DNA of 64,000 bases, from positions 2,484,501 through 2,548,500 of the forward strand of contig JACKNC010000001.1 in the NCBI GenBank assembly GCA_024235095.1. The letters run 5' to 3'. The position numbers and the translations under genes are program-made. Every line of letters starts with the position of its first letter. Positions within the stretch are counted from its first letter, which is position 1. The notes below the pieces were generated by a model. That model did no database searches. It had not been told where the DNA came from and saw only the letters and a list, made by a program, of their open reading frames with translations. This stretch comes from Gammaproteobacteria bacterium. GTDB lineage: Bacteria; Pseudomonadota; Gammaproteobacteria; Competibacterales; Competibacteraceae. This document shows, one piece after another, positions 60,366-64,000 of the stretch.

Positions 60366-60974
60366 ATGTCTGCATCTTTACTGCCTGATCGCGTTACCCC
60401 CGCTGCTACTGTTTCGTATCCGGTTCGGCATCTATGGACGGTAGCCGAATTTCAGCGCATGGGAGAAACCGGTTTTCTCCACCCGGAATCGCGGCTGGAA
60501 CTCATTGAAGGGGAATTATTTGCAATGGCGCCAATCGGACACTTCCATGCCGGGATCATCCGTATCCTAATGGATCGATTAGGAGCGGCTGTCGGTTCAG
60601 CGGCAATTGTAGATTCACAAAACCCAATCGTGCTCGATGAGCAGTCTGAACCGCAACCGGACATTGTCTTGTTGCGTCCACGTCCGGATTATTATCTACA
60701 TGGGCATCCTTGCGCTCAGGATGTGTTGTTGCTTATTGAAGTGTCGGACAGCACAGTTCAGTTCGATCGCAAGACCAAGGTTCCGCTGTACGCCCGGCAT
60801 GGAATCCCTGAAGTGTGGCTGGTAGTGGGACCCAAACGGCGTCATATCGAAGTCCATCGCGATCTCCTACCGGATCACAGCGCCTATCAGACCCGCTGGC
60901 AATTGCGCGAGGGCGTCCTGGCGCCGGTGCAGTTGCCCCAGGCGGAAATTCGCCTGGATAAGGTGTTTATCTAA
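60366..60974 (+). CDS. Uma2/DUF820-type putative endonuclease
   Basis: A 202-residue, full-length member. LWTVAEFQRMGETGFLHPES, LELIEGELFAMAPIGHFHAG, the core Asp in EPQPDIVLL, and LLLIEVSDSTVQFDRKTK give the PD-(D/E)XK-like pattern with the Glu-x-Ser/Lys end; EVWLVV follows. Family nuclease activity is predicted from fold, and such genes occur in many copies in cyanobacteria and some proteobacteria. It is longer and less AT-rich than the copy at 30453. Its stop overlaps the convergent purN stop by four bases. Confidence 0.88.
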   Translation: MSASLLPDRVTPAATVSYPVRHLWTVAEFQRMGETGFLHPESRLELIEGELFAMAPIGHFHAGIIRILMDRLGAAVGSAAIVDSQNPIVLDEQSEPQPDIVLLRPRPDYYLHGHPCAQDVLLLIEVSDSTVQFDRKTKVPLYARHGIPEVWLVVGPKRRHIEVHRDLLPDHSAYQTRWQLREGVLAPVQLPQAEIRLDKVFI

Positions 60975-61633
60975 TCGGCGTAATCTTCCAGCCGTAGCGG
61001 TTTCATCAATGGCTCTCCATCGAACCACACTTGTTCGCCTTCCAATTTCAGCCGTCCTTCGGCAAACCAGCGAATCGCTTGCGGATACAGGCGATGTTCC
61101 TGCTTCAGAACGCGCGCCGCCAGTATATCAGGATCATCGTCGGGTAATAAGGGAACGCGCGCCTGGACAATGAGCGGTCCGCCATCCAGTTCGGCGGTGA
61201 CGAAATGAATCGTCGCGCCATGCTCGGTTTCCCCGGCGGCAATCGCCCGTTCATGGGTATGCAGTCCGCGAAATTTTGGCAGCAACGAGGGATGGATGTT
61301 AAATAACCGTCCCCGGTAGTGCTCGGTGAAGCCCGCCGTCAACACGCGCATGAATCCGGCCAGAATCACTAGATTGGGTTGTTGGCGGTCGATCAACTCG
61401 ATCAGCGCCGCTTCGAATTCGGGCCGATCAGGGAAATTCTTGTGATCCAGCTCCAGTGCTGGAACTCTGGCTTGTCTTGCCCGCTCCAGGCCATGAACGC
61501 CGGGCCGGTTGCTGATCACGGCAGCCACTTCAACTGGTAGTTCGCCACTCGCCGCCTGATCGAGAATGGCCTGCAAATTACTGCCGCGCCCGGAAATGAG
61601 CACCACCAGCCGGCATTTTCGTTCCGCGTTCAC
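60971..61633 (-). CDS. purN: phosphoribosylglycinamide formyltransferase
   Basis: A 220-residue formyl-THF-dependent enzyme for the third step of purine synthesis. LISGRGSNLQAILDQA binds GAR; FNIHPSLLPKFRGLHTH carries the catalytic Asn and His; HFVTAELDGGPLIVQARVP has the catalytic Asp. The start is GTG at 61633, overlapping the purM stop (GTGA). Confidence 0.96.
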   Translation of the reverse strand: MNAERKCRLVVLISGRGSNLQAILDQAASGELPVEVAAVISNRPGVHGLERARQARVPALELDHKNFPDRPEFEAALIELIDRQQPNLVILAGFMRVLTAGFTEHYRGRLFNIHPSLLPKFRGLHTHERAIAAGETEHGATIHFVTAELDGGPLIVQARVPLLPDDDPDILAARVLKQEHRLYPQAIRWFAEGRLKLEGEQVWFDGEPLMKPLRLEDYAD

Positions 61634-62685
61634 GACCGGAATTCCACGACCGGCTCCCCTTCACCGGCCACGATTTCGCCAATGCGCCAAGCCGTTTCCC
61701 CGGCCTCGCGCAACAAAGTCAACGCCCGTTCAACATCCGACGCTGCGACGCAGACCACCATGCCTACCCCACAATTAAAAGTGCGCCACATTTCCGCCTC
61801 GATGACACCACCTTGTTGTTGCAACCATTCAAAGATCGCTGGACGCGACCAACCTTGGGTATCAATGCGTGCCTTGACGCCGACGGGCAGAACGCGGGGC
61901 AGATTTTCGGTCAAACCGCCGCCAGTGATGTGGGCGATGGCGTGGACTGGAAGCTGTCCCAGCAATTTGAGCATCGGCTTGACATAAATACGGGTTGGCG
62001 TCAGCAAGGTTTCGCCAAGCGTGCGGCCATCAGCGAAAGGTTGATTCAGCTCCGCGCCGCTGACCGCCAGAATCCTGCGAATCAGCGAATAGCCGTTGGA
62101 ATGGGGGCCGGAGGAAGCTAATCCGAGCAGGATGTTGCCGGATTTGACCTGATTGCGATCAATGATTTGCGCTTTTTCCACGACACCGACACAGAAACCG
62201 GCGAGATCGTAGTCGCCTTCGCTGTACATGCCAGGCATTTCAGCGGTTTCCCCGCCGACCAGCGCCGCGCCGGCTTGTTCACAACCATCGGCGATGCCTT
62301 TGATCACATCGGCGGCGATGTCTAAATCCAATCGGCCGGTGGCGTAATAATCGAGGAAAAACAGCGGCTCAGCGCCCGCTACCAATACATCGTTAACGCA
62401 CATTGCAACCAGGTCGATACCGATGGTGTCATGCTGCTTGAGTTCCAGCGCCAGTTTGAGCTTGGTGCCGACGCCATCCGTACCAGAGACCAGTACAGGC
62501 TGACGGTAGCGATCCAGCGGTAGCTCAAACAGCGCGCCGAAGCCGCCCAGGCCGCCGAGAACGCCCGGTCGCAAGGTGCGGCGGGCATGGGGTTTAATGC
62601 GGTCTACTAAACGATTACCCGCGTCGATGTCGACGCCGGCGTCACGGTAGCTGAGTGAGGACGACGGTTGGGGTGAGTCATTCAC
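61630..62685 (-). CDS. purM: phosphoribosylformylglycinamidine cyclo-ligase
   Basis: A 351-residue ATP-grasp-like cyclase for the fifth purine step. SYRDAGVDIDAGNRLVDRIK, VSGTDGVGTKLKLALE, AGAALVGGETAEMPGMY and ITGGGLTENLPRVLP are signature segments. The start is GTG at 62685 (VNDSPQ), with GAGGT nine bases upstream. It is first in purM-purN, divergent from the hemolysin-III-like gene. Confidence 0.96.
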   Translation of the reverse strand: MNDSPQPSSSLSYRDAGVDIDAGNRLVDRIKPHARRTLRPGVLGGLGGFGALFELPLDRYRQPVLVSGTDGVGTKLKLALELKQHDTIGIDLVAMCVNDVLVAGAEPLFFLDYYATGRLDLDIAADVIKGIADGCEQAGAALVGGETAEMPGMYSEGDYDLAGFCVGVVEKAQIIDRNQVKSGNILLGLASSGPHSNGYSLIRRILAVSGAELNQPFADGRTLGETLLTPTRIYVKPMLKLLGQLPVHAIAHITGGGLTENLPRVLPVGVKARIDTQGWSRPAIFEWLQQQGGVIEAEMWRTFNCGVGMVVCVAASDVERALTLLREAGETAWRIGEIVAGEGEPVVEFRS

Positions 62686-62822
62686 GAAGAAATTACCTCA
62701 AGCGATTATGATTTCTAAAATACACGACAGCCGTTTTTCGATCAGCGGGAAAGGTGATCGCCCGAAGATCAGGTACGATTCTCGATTCTGTGGAATTTCA
62801 ATCAATACAAGGCGTGGCGTCC

Positions 62823-63440
62823 ATGTACGAAGGCGAACGGTTTAATAGTATCAGCCACCTGGTGGGCGCGGTAGCGGCGCTGGCCGGTTTGGTGGTGGTG
62901 GTGGCGGTTGCTGCGCAGCAGGGCGATCCGTGGAAAATTGTTAGCTTCAGCATTTATGGAACCACGCTGTTTTTGCTGTACGCTATCTCCACGCTTTATC
63001 ACAGTCTGCGCGGTCGGGCAAAACGGATTTTCCGTAAACTAGATCATTTATCCATCTATTTCCTGATCGCTGGCACTTACACTCCCTTTACCCTGGTGAC
63101 CTTGCGCGGCGCGTGGGGATGGACCATCTTCGGGATAATCTGGGGACTGACCGCCTGCGGCATTGTCCTGGAAGCGCTGCCGCAAAAGGGCAATCGCATC
63201 CTGTCGGTTATCGTGTACATCCTCATGGGCTGGCTGGTGCTAGTAGCCCTCAAACCTTTATTGGCGGCTTTGCCGTTCGCTGGCTTCATCTGGTTGTTGC
63301 TGGGCGGCATTTTCTACACGGGCGGCGTAGCGTTTTACCTGTTCGACGAGAAGATCCGCCATTTCCACGGAATTTGGCATCTGTTCGTTTTGGTGGGCAG
63401 CGTTTGCCACTATGTAACCATCCTGCTCTATGTGGCCTGA
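62823..63440 (+). CDS. hemolysin III / TrhA-family membrane protein
   Basis: A 205-residue, seven-helix protein from ATG 62823 (MYEGERFNSISHLVGAVAAL). YAISTLYHSLRGRAKRIFRK and LDHLSIYFLIAGTYTPFTLV contain the family's His and Asp residues, and FHGIWHLFVLVGSVCHYVTI the C-terminal histidines of the PAQR-like metal site. E. coli YqfA/TrhA is linked to membrane-energetics and fatty-acid homeostasis; cytolysis is not expected. The frame is open from 62754. Confidence 0.9.
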   Translation: MYEGERFNSISHLVGAVAALAGLVVVVAVAAQQGDPWKIVSFSIYGTTLFLLYAISTLYHSLRGRAKRIFRKLDHLSIYFLIAGTYTPFTLVTLRGAWGWTIFGIIWGLTACGIVLEALPQKGNRILSVIVYILMGWLVLVALKPLLAALPFAGFIWLLLGGIFYTGGVAFYLFDEKIRHFHGIWHLFVLVGSVCHYVTILLYVA

Positions 63441-63450
63441 CTCAGGATAA

Positions 63451-63491
63451 TGGCGACCTCCCTTCGGCTGTTTGAGAGATCGCCAGGTTTT
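63451..63491. terminator. possible bidirectional terminator
   Basis: TGGCGA (63451-63456) and TCGCCA (63480-63485) pair with a mostly complementary middle (CCTC...GAGA), followed by GGTTTT. It lies between two convergent genes. The stem is long but imperfect. Confidence 0.35.
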
Positions 63492-63503
63492 GAAGAGGTC
63501 AAT

Positions 63504-64000
63504 TTATCGGCAGAACTGGCCTATAAGCGGAGCACCCAAAAATTCATCGCCACCGATCTGCACAGTTCCTTTGACGCCCCAGAACAATCCATTTGCTCCA
63601 ACGGCCACTAACTGTTCCTGAGTTTGTCCATCGCTCAGATTGATCAAACCGGTATCTCGAAAATAGATAGCGCCCAGTGAAATCCCGGCTTGATTTTTCA
63701 AAACAAGCGTAGTGGCTGCCGAAAAAGCAAGTTGTCCAAAACCAGTAAGATCCGGGAAATTGTTAGTGGTTTGCCCTGAATATGATTCACCTGTGACTGG
63801 CTGATTATTCAATGTTCCATTAATTTCGCCTGTGAAACAAGTGCCCGGGAAGCCCAGAAACTGGGAAGGACTGCTAGGACTTAATAAATCCGGGAAATAC
63901 ACGCGAGTGTCAGATCGGGTCAAAATCTGACATTCTGGATCAACGGATAGAACAAACGTACCTTCAAAATTCTGACAGATGGGCGCCGGGAGAGCAGCCA
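63504..64000 (-). CDS. C-terminal part of an unidentified gene running off the right edge
   Basis: The minus-strand frame stays open from its stop at 63504 to the window end, giving at least 165 residues without a start. Sequence such as APICQNFEGTFVLSVDPECQ, NNFPDLTGFGQLAFSAATTL, and LVAVGANGLFWGVKGTVQIG is rich in Gly, Asn, Thr and short beta-strand patterns with a few cysteines, suggesting an exported or surface beta-rich protein. No family recognised. Its 5' end must lie beyond position 64000. Confidence 0.6.
   Translation of the reverse strand, partial: AALPAPICQNFEGTFVLSVDPECQILTRSDTRVYFPDLLSPSSPSQFLGFPGTCFTGEINGTLNNQPVTGESYSGQTTNNFPDLTGFGQLAFSAATTLVLKNQAGISLGAIYFRDTGLINLSDGQTQEQLVAVGANGLFWGVKGTVQIGGDEFLGAPLIGQFCR

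Overview
The window is a dense, moderately GC-rich chromosomal segment. Its synteny and protein families point to a gammaproteobacterium: aroA-cmk-rpsA-ihfB-lapA-lapB, trpF-trpB-trpA-accD-folC-dedD, mtnA / mtaD-ubiG-HAD phosphatase, metG/apbC/dcd and purM-purN. A phasin-like protein and many c-di-GMP and sensor proteins would fit an environmental, polymer-storing lineage such as the Competibacter/Contendobacter group. That placement is inference; no 16S rRNA or other decisive marker is present.

Layout. 0.3-9.8 kb: CBS-domain protein and histone-deacetylase-like amidohydrolase, hybrid histidine kinase, a split pqiA pair with pqiB and pqiC (MCE lipid transport), and a GGDEF-EAL protein. 9.7-13.7 kb: Fbp-type ferric iron ABC operon (fbpA-fbpB-fbpC on the minus strand) behind a Fur-box promoter. 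13.9-20.4 kb: two c-di-GMP proteins. The second is cut in its CHASE region by a complete IS630-family element (16212-17454) with 28-bp perfect terminal repeats, a TA duplication and a transposase split by a -1 frameshift. 20.5-25 kb: TauE/SafE-type membrane protein, DUF190 protein, fluoride channel CrcB, DUF2892 protein, a chemoreceptor, and a 1.2-kb stretch of small or decayed ORFs. 25.3-42 kb: housekeeping genes (der, trpFBA, accD, folC, dedD, aroA, cmk, rpsA, ihfB, lapAB, lolC/E, lolD) interrupted by a short Uma2-type gene. 42-53.5 kb: cysteine-cluster protein, PAS-GGDEF cyclase, methylthioadenosine salvage (mtnA, mtaD), an OmpA-family protein, ubiG, a HAD phosphatase, and a four-gene Ser/Thr phospho-signalling operon (kinase, FHA, FHA, PP2C phosphatase). 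53.5-64 kb: asnS, a phasin-like/helix-hairpin-helix protein, metG, apbC, dcd, a second Uma2 gene, purM-purN, a hemolysin-III-like protein and an unidentified gene running off the end.

The most distinctive items are: the IS630 insertion with its frameshift and target-completed stop codon; an rpsA leader with three hairpins, the last terminator-like and 12 nt before the start codon; a 30-residue membrane ORF coupled to a PAS-GGDEF-EAL gene; the Ser/Thr kinase-FHA-FHA-PP2C operon; a phasin-like protein joined by a repeat linker to a helix-hairpin-helix domain; and a dispersed REP-like hairpin family, one copy of which is translated as the N-terminus of the FbpB permease. No CRISPR array, rRNA or convincing tRNA was found.
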